Source: Actinomycetales bacterium (GTDB taxonomy: Bacteria > Actinomycetota > Actinomycetes > Actinomycetales > Actinomycetaceae). Taken from it: 39,156 bases of DNA. The position numbers and the translations under genes were made by a program. Of the stretch, positions 15,970 through 24,036 are shown in pieces. Under the pieces are notes generated by a model. That model saw only the letters and a list, made by a program, of their open reading frames with translations, was not told where the DNA came from and made no database searches. The stretch is taken from contig JADGOQ010000080.1 in assembly GCA_017882885.1 (NCBI GenBank), forward strand, positions 1-39,156. The letters run 5' to 3'. Positions within the stretch are counted from its first letter, which is position 1. Every line of letters begins with the position of its first letter.

Positions 15970-17397
15970 ATGTACCCCGGCAATCCGGCCACCGCGGTGG
16001 AACCGTCGCGCACGCGCTCACGTTCCAACACCGAGCCGTACACCGCGCCCCACACCGCATCCTGGGCCGAAGGCCTCGCCGCACTCCGTGCCCGGCAGCA
16101 GCGCACGGCGAACACCGCGCTCGCCGCCGTGGGGCTGGTCGGAGGGGTTGCCCTCGGGCTGACCTTCCAGGCCATCTGGCCCCTCGGCTCCACGCTGGCC
16201 GACCTCCTGTGGGCGGCGTCCGTGCTGGCCGCCGTGGTCGGCACGTACGGCGTCCTGATCCTGCTGGTGCTGATCGCGCGCCTGCCCGTGCTCGAGCGGG
16301 CCATCGGACAGGACCGGCTGGTCGTCGCCCACAAGCGGATCGCCCCGTGGGCGCTCTCACTGGTGGCAGCACACGTCGTGCTGGTGGTGGCGAGCTACGC
16401 CCGCACCGCCGTGGTCTCCTGGTGGAGCGAGCTGTGGTCACTCAACACGACCACCCCCTGGATCCTGCCCGCGACCGCCGGCCTGGCGGCGCTGGTGCTG
16501 GCGGGTCTGACGTCATGGCGGCATGCCCGCTCGCGCATGCGGCACGAGACCTGGTGGACCATCCACCTCTACACCTACCTCGGCATCGCCCTCGCGTTCG
16601 CACACCAGATCACCGCCGGCGGCCCGTTCATGACGGGCTGGGCCCGGGCGCTGTGGGTGGCGCTCTACGTGGCGACCTTCGGTTCGATCCTGTGGTTCCG
16701 TGTGCTCGTGCCCCTGCGGCGCTCGTGGCGCCACGACCTGCGCGTGGCCGCGGTGGTCCGCGAGACCCCCGACATGGTGAGCGTGCTGGTGAGCGGGCGG
16801 AACCTGCGCGCCCTCGGCGTGCAGCCCGGCCAGTTCTTCAACTGGCGCTTCCTCCACCCCGGCCTGCGGTACGAGGCGCACCCCTACTCCCTCTCCGGCC
16901 TGCCGCGCCAGGGGATGATGCGCCTCACCGTCAAGGCGCTGGGTGACGCGTCCACCGCCCTCGCGGATGTCCCGGTGGGCACCAGGGTGCTGGTGGAAGG
17001 GCCGTACGGTGCCACCACGCCCGTCCGGGTGCGCGGCTCGCGGGTGGTTCTCGTGGCCGCCGGTGCCGGGATCGCCCCGATCCGTACGCTGGTGGACACA
17101 CTTGGTGCGCACCTGCCGGTGGACGTCATCTATCGCGCGTCGAATCCGCAGGATCTCGCGCTTGCGCAAGAACTGCGCGGACTTGCCCGTCCCAACCGTG
17201 TCCGTGTGCACCTGATGGCGGGCTCGCGCACCACCTACCCGCTCACGGCGGACCACCTGTACTCCCTTGTCGGCCCCCTCTCGGACGCGGACGTGTTCGT
17301 CTGCGGCCCCGAGTCCCTCAACCAGCTGGTCGAGCGGTCCGCACGTGAGCTGGGCGCGGACCCCGACCGTATCCACCACGAAGAATTCAACCTCTGA
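15970..17397 (+). CDS. Ferric-reductase-like transmembrane flavocytochrome with FNR module
   Basis: 475-residue membrane oxidoreductase. Six hydrophobic segments (about 45-240) carry conserved His residues (AHKRIAPWALSLVAAHVV; ETWWTIHLY; AFAHQI), the expected b-type heme ligands of the ferric reductase domain. From about residue 250 comes a ferredoxin-NADP reductase-like module: the FAD motif HPYSLSG, the pyrophosphate loop GPYGATTP, the NAD(P) motif AAGAGIAPIRTLV and the terminal CGPESL with HHEEF. It should move electrons from NAD(P)H through FAD and heme across the membrane. GAGGA at 15955-15959 lies 10 nt from ATG 15970 but only 1 nt from ATG 15961, so 15970 is preferred. First gene of a three-gene operon. 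Confidence 0.87.
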   Translation: MYPGNPATAVEPSRTRSRSNTEPYTAPHTASWAEGLAALRARQQRTANTALAAVGLVGGVALGLTFQAIWPLGSTLADLLWAASVLAAVVGTYGVLILLVLIARLPVLERAIGQDRLVVAHKRIAPWALSLVAAHVVLVVASYARTAVVSWWSELWSLNTTTPWILPATAGLAALVLAGLTSWRHARSRMRHETWWTIHLYTYLGIALAFAHQITAGGPFMTGWARALWVALYVATFGSILWFRVLVPLRRSWRHDLRVAAVVRETPDMVSVLVSGRNLRALGVQPGQFFNWRFLHPGLRYEAHPYSLSGLPRQGMMRLTVKALGDASTALADVPVGTRVLVEGPYGATTPVRVRGSRVVLVAAGAGIAPIRTLVDTLGAHLPVDVIYRASNPQDLALAQELRGLARPNRVRVHLMAGSRTTYPLTADHLYSLVGPLSDADVFVCGPESLNQLVERSARELGADPDRIHHEEFNL

Positions 17398-17405
17398 GGA
17401 GCACC

Positions 17406-17945
17406 ATGAGCACCATCAAGAGCGGCGCCATCGTCGCGGCAACCCTCGCCGGCGTGGCCGGAGTCCTCGTCCTCAACCCCACCACCGAAGTCGCCCCGGC
17501 CGCGGCGACCGGCCTGGTGTCGCCCAGCGACGCGAGCGGCGCCACCACGGACCCGACCGTGACCACGGGGTCCGACGACGAGGAAGACACCACCTCGGAC
17601 GATTCCGATGACACCGCGGCGTCGGCCACCACCGCGCCGTCCACTGCCGCCGCGCCGGCGGCCACGGCCAGCACGGCCACCTACACCGGGGCGGTGTACT
17701 CGACTCCGTACGGCCCGATGCAGGTGGAGGCCACTATCGCGAACGGCGAGATCGTTGACATCAGCTGGATCTCGCTGCCCGCGGACCGCCATTCCCAGGG
17801 CATCAACAACCGGGCCGCCCCGCAACTCGTGGTGGAGGCGCTGGCCGCGCAGTCCGCGCAGGTCAACTCGATCTCGGGTGCCACCTACACGTCGGCCGGC
17901 TTCAAGTACTCGCTGCAGTCGATCCTCGACCAGGTGGGGTTGTGA
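17406..17945 (+). CDS. Secreted FMN-binding domain protein (flavinylation substrate)
   Basis: 179-residue exported protein. An N-terminal hydrophobic helix (IVAATLAGVAGVLVLN) is followed by a long Ala/Thr/Asp/Ser-rich disordered spacer (about 28-95) and a single FMN-binding domain (about 96-179). The covalent flavin attachment motif is SGATYTS near residue 160; in this family ApbE links FMN to the Thr of the GAT triplet. The ApbE gene follows directly, which supports the assignment. GAGGAG just upstream of ATG 17406 overlaps the end of the flavocytochrome gene. The protein probably shuttles electrons outside the membrane; the final acceptor is unknown. Confidence 0.88.
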   Translation: MSTIKSGAIVAATLAGVAGVLVLNPTTEVAPAAATGLVSPSDASGATTDPTVTTGSDDEEDTTSDDSDDTAASATTAPSTAAAPAATASTATYTGAVYSTPYGPMQVEATIANGEIVDISWISLPADRHSQGINNRAAPQLVVEALAAQSAQVNSISGATYTSAGFKYSLQSILDQVGL

Positions 17946-18775
17946 ACGCGACCGCCGGCCCGGAACCCCGCGTCGAGATGCTGCGGCCGCACGGCCGTTC
18001 CTACCGGCACCTGGAGATGATCTGGGGCACCGCGGTGACCATCGACATCCGCGAGGTGGACGAGCGACTCCCGGAGGACGAGTTCGTCCGGGACGCCGTC
18101 GAGGACGCGGTGGAGTACATGCACTGGGTGGACCGCGTCTTCTCCACGCACCGGCCGGACACCCTCGTCACCGCGCTGCGCACCGGCCGGCGCTCCGAGG
18201 CGGACCTGTCCATGCGGGACGGGATCGAGTGGGCGGTGCTCGGCGTGATCGAGAAGTGCCGGGCGGCGCGGGAGCTCACCGACGGCGCCTTCGATCCGTG
18301 GGCCGTCCCCGGCGGCTTCGACCCGTCCGGTTACGTGAAGGGCTGGGCCGCCGAGAAGGTGGCCGGCCGGCTGGGGCGGCGCGGGCTGGCGAACGTGTGC
18401 GTCAACGCGGGCGGCGACGTCGTCACGCGCGGCCTGGCCGGCCCGGCCGAGCCGTGGCGTGTCGGGATCCGCCATCCCGACGACGCCCACAGCGTGGTCC
18501 GCACCGTCGAGCCCGGCGACGGCGCGGTGGCCACGTCCGGTCCCTACGAGCGCGGGGCGCACATCGTGGACCCGCGCACGGGGAAGCCCGCGCGGGGAGC
18601 ACGGTCCGCCTCCGTGATCGGGCCGGACGCCGGCCTGGCGGAGGTGCTGTCGACGGCGCTGGTGGTGGCCGGGCGCGACGGCGTGGAGTGGTTCGCGGGC
18701 CTCGACGGCTGGGAGGCCTTCGTGGTGGACCCGCTCCCGCTGGACACGGCGTGGAGCGTGCGCGGCACGTCATAG
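17942..18775 (+). CDS. apbE: FAD:protein FMN transferase
   Basis: 277-residue ApbE flavinyltransferase that transfers FMN from FAD to a Thr or Ser of FMN-binding domain proteins. Diagnostic segments: WGTAVTIDI near the start, TDGAFDPWAVPGGFDPSGYV then KGWAAEKVAG (about 113-145), VCVNAGGDVVTRG, and VATSGPYERG then IVDPRTGKP. It begins with GTG overlapping the stop of the FMN-binding gene (GTGA, 17942-17945), so it is translationally coupled to its substrate. No signal peptide is visible, so it may act before export, unlike lipoprotein ApbE enzymes. This is the last gene of the operon. Confidence 0.92.
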   Translation: MNATAGPEPRVEMLRPHGRSYRHLEMIWGTAVTIDIREVDERLPEDEFVRDAVEDAVEYMHWVDRVFSTHRPDTLVTALRTGRRSEADLSMRDGIEWAVLGVIEKCRAARELTDGAFDPWAVPGGFDPSGYVKGWAAEKVAGRLGRRGLANVCVNAGGDVVTRGLAGPAEPWRVGIRHPDDAHSVVRTVEPGDGAVATSGPYERGAHIVDPRTGKPARGARSASVIGPDAGLAEVLSTALVVAGRDGVEWFAGLDGWEAFVVDPLPLDTAWSVRGTS

Positions 18776-18804
18776 GTCCGGGAGCCGACGGTTCGGGCAT
18801 CAAC

Positions 18805-18845
18805 GTGCTCCCGCGGCATGTCGGCGCATGCTCCGCGAGGGGCAC
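18805..18845. terminator. Imperfect stem-loop between convergent genes
   Basis: GTGCTCCCGCGGCATG (18805-18820), loop TCGGCG, then CATGCTCCGCGAGGGGCAC (18827-18845) pair with small bulges. It sits in the 89-base gap between apbE and the HAD gene, which converge. There is no T-tract, so bidirectional termination is only a suggestion. Confidence 0.4.
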
Positions 18846-18864
18846 GGAGTTCAGGGCTGCCGGG

Positions 18865-19803
18865 TCAGCTCTTGACCTTGGGCATCTTCACCTTGGTCTC
18901 GCCGGAGATGGTCGCCCACGGCAGGGTGTCGGGGAGGTAGCTCTCGAACTCCTCGATGAGGTCCTTCTGGTAGTCGCCCGCGAAGGTCCCGTCGAGGAAC
19001 TTCCCGAGGGCCTCGTCCTTGAAACGCGCCCAGGAGGCCTTCTCGTGGCCCGGGTTGATCGGGTAGTAGAGGCAGCCGGCGGTGTAGGACGCGTCGCGGT
19101 CGCCGGGGGCGTCGCCGATGAGGAGGATGTGGTTCTCCGGGTACTTGCCGTTGGCGGCGTACTGCACGTGCTGCGCCTTCGAGCCCATCTCCTGGCCGGC
19201 GATCACCTGCATGTAGTCGGCGAGGCCATGCTCGTTCCACTCCTTCTCCAGCGCGTGGAGCGGGGTGGCGGAGACGGTCATCTCGTCCACGTCGGGGTGC
19301 ATGGCCTGCATGGCCTCACGCACGCCGGGGAACGGGCCGCAGCCGTGCACCATGTCGGCGATCATGGCGTTCACGCCGTTGCCCCAGCGGATGGCGCGGT
19401 CGATCGTCTCCGACGGGTGGGCCACCGCGAAGGCGGCGATGCCCTTGTCGGAGAGCGGGAAGTCGGAGTCGATGAACTCGGTGAGTTCCGGGTAATCCGG
19501 GATGGTGACGCCGCGCTCGGCCACTTCCACGCGGTCGCGGAGGAGGTCGAGGAGCTGACGCAGCGCGAGCCAGCGGTTCAGTCCGCGCGTGATCGAGTGC
19601 AGGTTGACGAAGAGCGCGGTCTCGCGGGCGAGCGTCGAGATCGGCTGGAGGTCCCAGTACTTGATGTAGGACGGGGTGAAGCACTCGTAGTGCTTGATGT
19701 CCATCGCGTCCATCGCACAGCCGTCTGAATCGATACCGGCGAAGAAATCCTTGGTGGGCGTGAAATCGACGAGCACTTGCGCGGCAGCGGGCATGTCAGC
19801 CAT
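18865..19803 (-). CDS. HAD-superfamily hydrolase
   Basis: 312-residue cytosolic protein. HAD motif I is GIDSDGCAMD near residue 24 (DxDGC in place of the usual DxDGT), and motif IV is LIGDAPGDRDAS near residue 238. The helical insertion between them (about 45-190) is a large cap, suggesting a small phosphorylated substrate, possibly a sugar or polyol phosphate. Codon use is strongly biased and less extreme in Arg codons than neighbours, suggesting high expression, as for the KdgK-like gene at 24037. Start ATG 19803 has AAGGAG 9 nt upstream. An in-frame ATG at 19893 also has AAAGGAG at good spacing and would add 30 residues. Confidence 0.75.
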   Translation of the reverse strand: MADMPAAAQVLVDFTPTKDFFAGIDSDGCAMDAMDIKHYECFTPSYIKYWDLQPISTLARETALFVNLHSITRGLNRWLALRQLLDLLRDRVEVAERGVTIPDYPELTEFIDSDFPLSDKGIAAFAVAHPSETIDRAIRWGNGVNAMIADMVHGCGPFPGVREAMQAMHPDVDEMTVSATPLHALEKEWNEHGLADYMQVIAGQEMGSKAQHVQYAANGKYPENHILLIGDAPGDRDASYTAGCLYYPINPGHEKASWARFKDEALGKFLDGTFAGDYQKDLIEEFESYLPDTLPWATISGETKVKMPKVKS

Positions 19804-20044
19804 TGAGTCTGTCTCCTTGCGTATCGAGCTGGTCGGTATCGGGATGATCTGTGTCGAGGTGGTCCTGAAGGGCATGGCGGTCAGGGCGACCATGTAGTGC
19901 GCTCCTTTGCGTGGCTCCACGCCAAGCCAACTGCACTCTCGGGGTTGCGGCAATCGGTTTCCACGAGTTTCCAGCATCACGGCGGCGGAGCCGGGCAGAA
20001 ATGTGAGGCTTCGTAGTGCCTGTGCAAAGGCCGCACAATGCAAC

Positions 20045-20050
20045 TAGAAT
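20045..20050 (+). promoter_or_regulatory. Possible -10 box for the secreted peptidase operon
   Basis: TAGAAT (matching TANAAT) 97 bases before the ATG of the M23 peptidase gene, within the 343-base divergent gap 19804-20146. It implies a leader of about 90 bases holding a small GC-rich hairpin (CTCCC.CGG/CCG.GGGAG near 20080-20102). I saw no match to a known riboswitch. Confidence 0.35.
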
Positions 20051-20146
20051 CGTCAGGGCCAGCGAACTGAATCCCGCCCACCCTCCCCGGTTTCCGTGGG
20101 AGTGTGCCCGCGGGAGACGGTGACCCCTCGGGAGGAGGTGACGGTG

Positions 20147-21700
20147 ATGCACCGGAGACCCACAGGCCCGCGTATGAGCGCTTTGATCCTTGGCGCCGTT
20201 ATGGCTTTCCTCGTCCCCGTGCTGCCCGCGGCCGCCCTCGACGACCCCACCCCGACCCCCACCACCGTCGAGCCGACACCGGATCCCACGCCGACGCCCG
20301 ACCCCACGCCGACACCGGACCCCACCACCGAACCCGTCCCGACGCCGACGCCGACGCCCACGCCCACGCCCACGCCCACGCCTGACCCCACGCCGACGCC
20401 CGACCCCACCACCGAACCCGTCCCGACGCCGACGCCCTCGCCCTCGCCGACCACGCCGGCGCCCTCCCCCACGGCCACCTCGCCCTCGGCCACCCCGACG
20501 ACGACACCGTCCCCGACGGCCACCTCGTCGTCGTCGAGCACTCCCACCATGCTGCCGTCGCCGTCGTCCACCTTCCGGAGCACCCTGGAACCCACCACCT
20601 TCGACACCACCACCACCACCAGCACCCTCACCGCCGTCGTGGGGAAGGCGGTCAGGGCGTCGTCGATCACCACGGGGGGCGGCGCGATGATGGCCGCGCT
20701 GATCAAGATCAACACGGCCGAGGCCCGCTGTGAGGCGAACGCGGCAACGGAAGCCGCCGTCGTCACCATCAACTCGGAACTCGTCCCGGCGAGTGTGGGC
20801 TCGTTCGTCGACGACCAGGTGGTGAACGCCGCGATCCTGGTGGGCGTGGGCCTCGAACTCGGTGTCCCGGAGCGCGGCCAGGTCATCGCGGTGATGACCG
20901 CAATCGCGGAGAGCGGTTTGAGCCCCGTTGACGAGGACGTCAAGGTGGGGCCGGACAGTGCCGGGCTCTTCCAGCAGGGCGCGGGCGGCAAGTGGGGCAC
21001 GCGTGCGGACCGGGCGGACCCGGCGACCTCCGCGCGGAACTTCTACGCCAAGCTCGTGACGATCCCGGGCTGGGACGCGATGGAGCCGACCCTTGCCGCC
21101 GATGCGGTGCAGCGCGGGGAGGATCCCAACGTCTACGCGGGCTACTGGGACCAGGCCTCCGAGATGGTGCGGACGCTCTCCACCGGGGCCGTGACCGCCA
21201 CCATGAGGCCGTGCGTGACTGCGTTCGGCGCCCTGAGCAACGGCACGGCGGCGTGGGCGAACCCGCTTGTGGGCCGGATCACCTCCCCGTTCGGCTACCG
21301 GGTCCACCCGGTGTTGGGCGTCACGGCCCAGCACACCGGGACCGACGTCGCCGCGAAGTGCGGCACCCCTGTCACCGCCGCGGCCGACGGCATCGTCGTC
21401 TGGGCCGGCGGCGGCCTGCAGGGTCGCACTGGCAACCAGGTGGTGGTCTACCACGGCGACGGCGTGCTGACCCGCTACGGGCACCTCCTCAGCGGGACCG
21501 TGCTCGTCTCGGTGGGTGCCACGGTGACACGCGGGCAGCAGCTCGCGAGTGTCGGCGGCGATTCCACCCTGGACCCCGGAGGGGCGGGGAACTCCACCGG
21601 CTGCCACCTGCACTTCGAGACCAACCGGGACAACGGGACGACGGCGGTCGATCCAACCACGTTCCTCGCGGACCGCGGCGTCGCCCTCGGCCGCGGCTGA
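20147..21700 (+). CDS. Secreted lysozyme-like plus M23 (LytM) peptidoglycan hydrolase
   Basis: 517-residue exported cell-wall enzyme. Signal peptide about 1-30 ([20 protein letters not shown]). A Pro/Thr/Asp-rich stalk follows (about 31-150) made of PTPDPT-type repeats from duplicated DNA. Residues about 220-345 resemble the lysozyme-like domain of actinobacterial hydrolases ([12 protein letters not shown], then SAGLFQQG, then [11 protein letters not shown]). A C-terminal M23 domain has HTGTD (near 395) and HLHFE (near 487), giving the zinc-binding HxxxD and HxH pattern. GGAGGAGG lies 8 nt before ATG 20147, which decides the start. It is probably a two-activity enzyme acting on peptidoglycan outside the cell; the lysozyme-like assignment is less certain than the M23. 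Confidence 0.87.
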   Translation: MHRRPTGPRMSALILGAVMAFLVPVLPAAALDDPTPTPTTVEPTPDPTPTPDPTPTPDPTTEPVPTPTPTPTPTPTPTPDPTPTPDPTTEPVPTPTPSPSPTTPAPSPTATSPSATPTTTPSPTATSSSSSTPTMLPSPSSTFRSTLEPTTFDTTTTTSTLTAVVGKAVRASSITTGGGAMMAALIKINTAEARCEANAATEAAVVTINSELVPASVGSFVDDQVVNAAILVGVGLELGVPERGQVIAVMTAIAESGLSPVDEDVKVGPDSAGLFQQGAGGKWGTRADRADPATSARNFYAKLVTIPGWDAMEPTLAADAVQRGEDPNVYAGYWDQASEMVRTLSTGAVTATMRPCVTAFGALSNGTAAWANPLVGRITSPFGYRVHPVLGVTAQHTGTDVAAKCGTPVTAAADGIVVWAGGGLQGRTGNQVVVYHGDGVLTRYGHLLSGTVLVSVGATVTRGQQLASVGGDSTLDPGGAGNSTGCHLHFETNRDNGTTAVDPTTFLADRGVALGRG

Positions 21701-21714
21701 CAACGGTTCCCAGC

Positions 21715-22743
21715 GTGAGATCCAGTCGCCGAGGCGCGCCCCGGGCGGCGGTGGCGGCGGTGGCGGCGGTGGCGGCGTTGGTGTGCGTGCTGCTCGTCGC
21801 GGTGGCCCCCCTCCAGATCGGCTTCGTGCGCGCGGACGGGGGCACGGCAGTGACCGCCGCCGGGGCGCCCTTCCCCAAGGACCCCTGGTCCGCCCTCCAC
21901 GACAGGGACGCCGCACCGGTGGAGCCCACGTCGGCGCCGGTCGAACGTGTGACGCAGGCGGACCTCCTCGCCGCTGCCGTCCCCTCGCTCTGCGGGCACC
22001 CGGCCGGGACGCTCGTGGACGGGATGCTCCCCGGGATGCCGGAAGGTGATGGGGTCGTATGGGTGTTCGTGGACGAGTCCGGCCGGATCCCCGCTGGGCG
22101 GGTGGCCTACGGGCAGATCGGGCAGGAGCCGGGGGTGGGTGCCGCGGTCGCGGTGTACTGCGACAAGGGCGGCGTGGGGTGGCCCGAAGCCGTGGTGCTG
22201 TACGGTCCCGGGCCCACGTACCTCGGCCACGTGGTCCTCTCGGACCTCGCGCCCGGACGGCAGTCCGTCGAGTCCCTCAGCATCTCCCGCGGCGTGGTCC
22301 ACGTCCGTTTCCTGGACACCTATGCCCCGGCCGAGGTCGGGTGCTGCGGGCGGGTGGACGGGACGGTGGAACTCAGCCTCGTCGACGGCGAACTCCAGGT
22401 CCGGAACCTCGAACTCACCGCCGAACGTCCCACCGCCGAGCAGGCCCTGGGCGCCGCCGTCGCGGGTGACGCCCCGAAGCTCGCGGAGCTGGCGACCCCC
22501 GACGCCGCCGGCGCGCTCCTCGGGCTGGTGCAGGCGTCGTCGGCCGCGGGGGGCGGCCCGCTCGCCGTGGGGGCGTGCACCTCGCCGCTCGCCGGGGCGC
22601 CGGAGGGCACGCGTGCCACCTGCACGGTCACGTCCGCCGACGGCGCCACCCTCGTGGCCCACCTGCACCTGGCCCGAACCGGGTTCGCGGCGTGGCAGGT
22701 CATCGGGGCGGTCGCGCCTCCGGCGGTGGCGCAACCCTCCTGA
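21715..22743 (+). CDS. Exported or membrane-anchored protein of unknown function
   Basis: 342-residue protein starting at GTG 21715, 14 bases after the M23 gene and probably in its operon. An N-terminal hydrophobic segment (about 8-30) follows RSSRRG and is built from four 9-bp repeats (21745-21780) coding Ala-Ala-Val. The mature part has four cysteines in pairs (PSLCGHP, VYCDKG, GCCGRVDG, GACTSP, ATCTVT), which may form disulfides outside the cell. A beta-rich segment (VVWVFVDESGRI; VVHVRFLDTYAP) resembles a secreted beta-sandwich. I do not recognise the family. The neighbour suggests a link to the cell wall. Confidence 0.7.
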   Translation: MRSSRRGAPRAAVAAVAAVAALVCVLLVAVAPLQIGFVRADGGTAVTAAGAPFPKDPWSALHDRDAAPVEPTSAPVERVTQADLLAAAVPSLCGHPAGTLVDGMLPGMPEGDGVVWVFVDESGRIPAGRVAYGQIGQEPGVGAAVAVYCDKGGVGWPEAVVLYGPGPTYLGHVVLSDLAPGRQSVESLSISRGVVHVRFLDTYAPAEVGCCGRVDGTVELSLVDGELQVRNLELTAERPTAEQALGAAVAGDAPKLAELATPDAAGALLGLVQASSAAGGGPLAVGACTSPLAGAPEGTRATCTVTSADGATLVAHLHLARTGFAAWQVIGAVAPPAVAQPS

Positions 22744-22748
22744 CCGGG

Positions 22749-23291
22749 TCAGTCGGTCGGCGGCTGCTCCCACGAGGCGAGGTAGACGTCCCGCAGCTGT
22801 TCCCAGCCGTAGGACATCGCGTCGTCCCCGACGACGCGGCGCACATCGTCGCCTCGCAGGAGGCAGGCGAGGGTGGCCAGGCAGACATCCCAGCCGGCGC
22901 CCACCGCCGCGCCGCCATTGACGGTGTCCACCTCGTCCTCGAGGCTCAGCTCCGTGCCGCCGTCCGCCGCCGTGAGGCCCCACGAGAGGGTGTCCCGGCC
23001 CCAGCGGTGCCGCAGCAGCCGGTGCTCCTGCACCTGGACGACGTCGCAGGCCACCACCGGCGCGCCGTCGTCCTCGCGGGCGTGCGCGGTCCCGGGGGTG
23101 TCGAGCGGGCGGTCCGGGACTACCGGGGACCACAGGACGAGGCGGTCGGGCTGGGTGATCCACGGCCACAGTTCGGCCGGGGTGGCCGCGAAGGTGCGCT
23201 TCAGGTGAACGGCCCACAGGCTCGCGGGCCGCTGTTGGAGCTTCGCCGCGCCGCCGGCGAGGTGGAGCTCCGTGAGAATCGGGTCCTGCAT
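22749..23291 (-). CDS. SRPBCC-domain protein (AHSA1/START-like)
   Basis: 180-residue protein with a SRPBCC fold: HLKRTFAATPAELWPWITQP then DRLVLWSPVVPDRPL, a central ACDVVQVQEHRLLRHRWG and TELSLEDEVD strand, and a long C-terminal helix (LRDVYLASWEQP). These helix-grip proteins bind small hydrophobic ligands or act as AHSA1-type factors; nothing here identifies the ligand. GAGGAG lies 7 nt before the ATG at 23291. Its stop is 6 bases from the stop of the converging exported-protein gene. The next minus-strand gene upstream is the DNA-repair methyltransferase, 28 bases away, so they may share a transcript. Confidence 0.78.
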   Translation of the reverse strand: MQDPILTELHLAGGAAKLQQRPASLWAVHLKRTFAATPAELWPWITQPDRLVLWSPVVPDRPLDTPGTAHAREDDGAPVVACDVVQVQEHRLLRHRWGRDTLSWGLTAADGGTELSLEDEVDTVNGGAAVGAGWDVCLATLACLLRGDDVRRVVGDDAMSYGWEQLRDVYLASWEQPPTD

Positions 23292-23319
23292 GGTGCGCTC
23301 CTCGGGGTTGCCCTCCAGC

Positions 23320-23850
23320 CTAGCCGCGTGGGGGCGACGGGTGTGACTCGAGCTCCGCGTGCTGCGCGTCCGGCTCGACGTGCTGCGCCTCCAGGCCCAG
23401 CAGTGCGGTCTTGACCTCGAGGCCCCCGGCGTAGCCCGTGAGGGCCCCGCCCGATCCCACCAGGCGGTGGCACGGGACGATGATTGGTAGCGGGTTCCGC
23501 CCCGTCGCCGCCCCGACGGCGCGCGCCGCCCCCGGCATGCCCAGGGTGGTGGCCAGTGCGCCGTAGCTGCTGGTCCGGCCGTAGGGGATCTTCTCCAGTT
23601 CGTGCCAGACGCTGCGCTGGAACTCGGTGCCGCGGGGGGCCTGCGGGAGGTCGAATGCGGTGCGCTCGCCGGCGAAGTACTCGTCGAGCTGGCGGACGAC
23701 GTCGTCACCCAGGGAATCGTCGGGGTCACCGAACGCGGCGGGGTCGGGCAGGTGGCGCTGGTGCAGCATGTAGAGGCCGGTGAGGGCGCCGTCGTCGTCG
23801 AACACGAGGGTGAGCGGGCCGACCGGGCTCGGGTGGACGCGGTGGTTCAT
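23320..23850 (-). CDS. ogt: Methylated-DNA--protein-cysteine methyltransferase
   Basis: 176-residue suicide repair protein that removes alkyl groups from O6-alkylguanine. The acceptor motif IIVPCHRLVGSGGALTGYAG has the reactive Cys near residue 138, with the RXXXY helix preceding it (FQRSVWHELEKIPYGRT; AARAVGAATGRNPL). The N-terminal Ogt-type domain is complete (MNHRVHPSPVGPLTLVFDDD). The last about 25 residues (AQHVEPDAQHAELE...) are an extra His/Glu-rich tail beyond the usual end. GGAGG lies 5 nt before ATG 23850. Expected to act alone on DNA. Confidence 0.93.
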   Translation of the reverse strand: MNHRVHPSPVGPLTLVFDDDGALTGLYMLHQRHLPDPAAFGDPDDSLGDDVVRQLDEYFAGERTAFDLPQAPRGTEFQRSVWHELEKIPYGRTSSYGALATTLGMPGAARAVGAATGRNPLPIIVPCHRLVGSGGALTGYAGGLEVKTALLGLEAQHVEPDAQHAELESHPSPPRG

Positions 23851-23965
23851 GATTCCTCCATGTGGTGCTGGATGACCTCTAGCGTGGACCCTCGCCGGCG
23901 GGGGTGGCAACTGCGGCAAAGAACCCACCGGGGAGTGACCGGATGCATAGACTCGGCGACGTCGG

Positions 23966-23986
23966 GGGGTTGAGCGGCTCGACCCC
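23966..23986 (+). promoter_or_regulatory. Leader stem-loop before the KdgK-like gene
   Basis: GGGGTTGAG (23966-23974) pairs with CTCGACCCC (23978-23986), one G-T wobble, around a 3-base loop, 50 bases upstream of ATG 24037. It may be a leader hairpin or an operator. The remainder of the 186-base gap shows nothing else clear. Confidence 0.35.
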
Positions 23987-24036
23987 TCCCTCCAGGCATG
24001 ACAGGCTCGACGTCGAGTCCAGAGGAAAGGGAAAAC

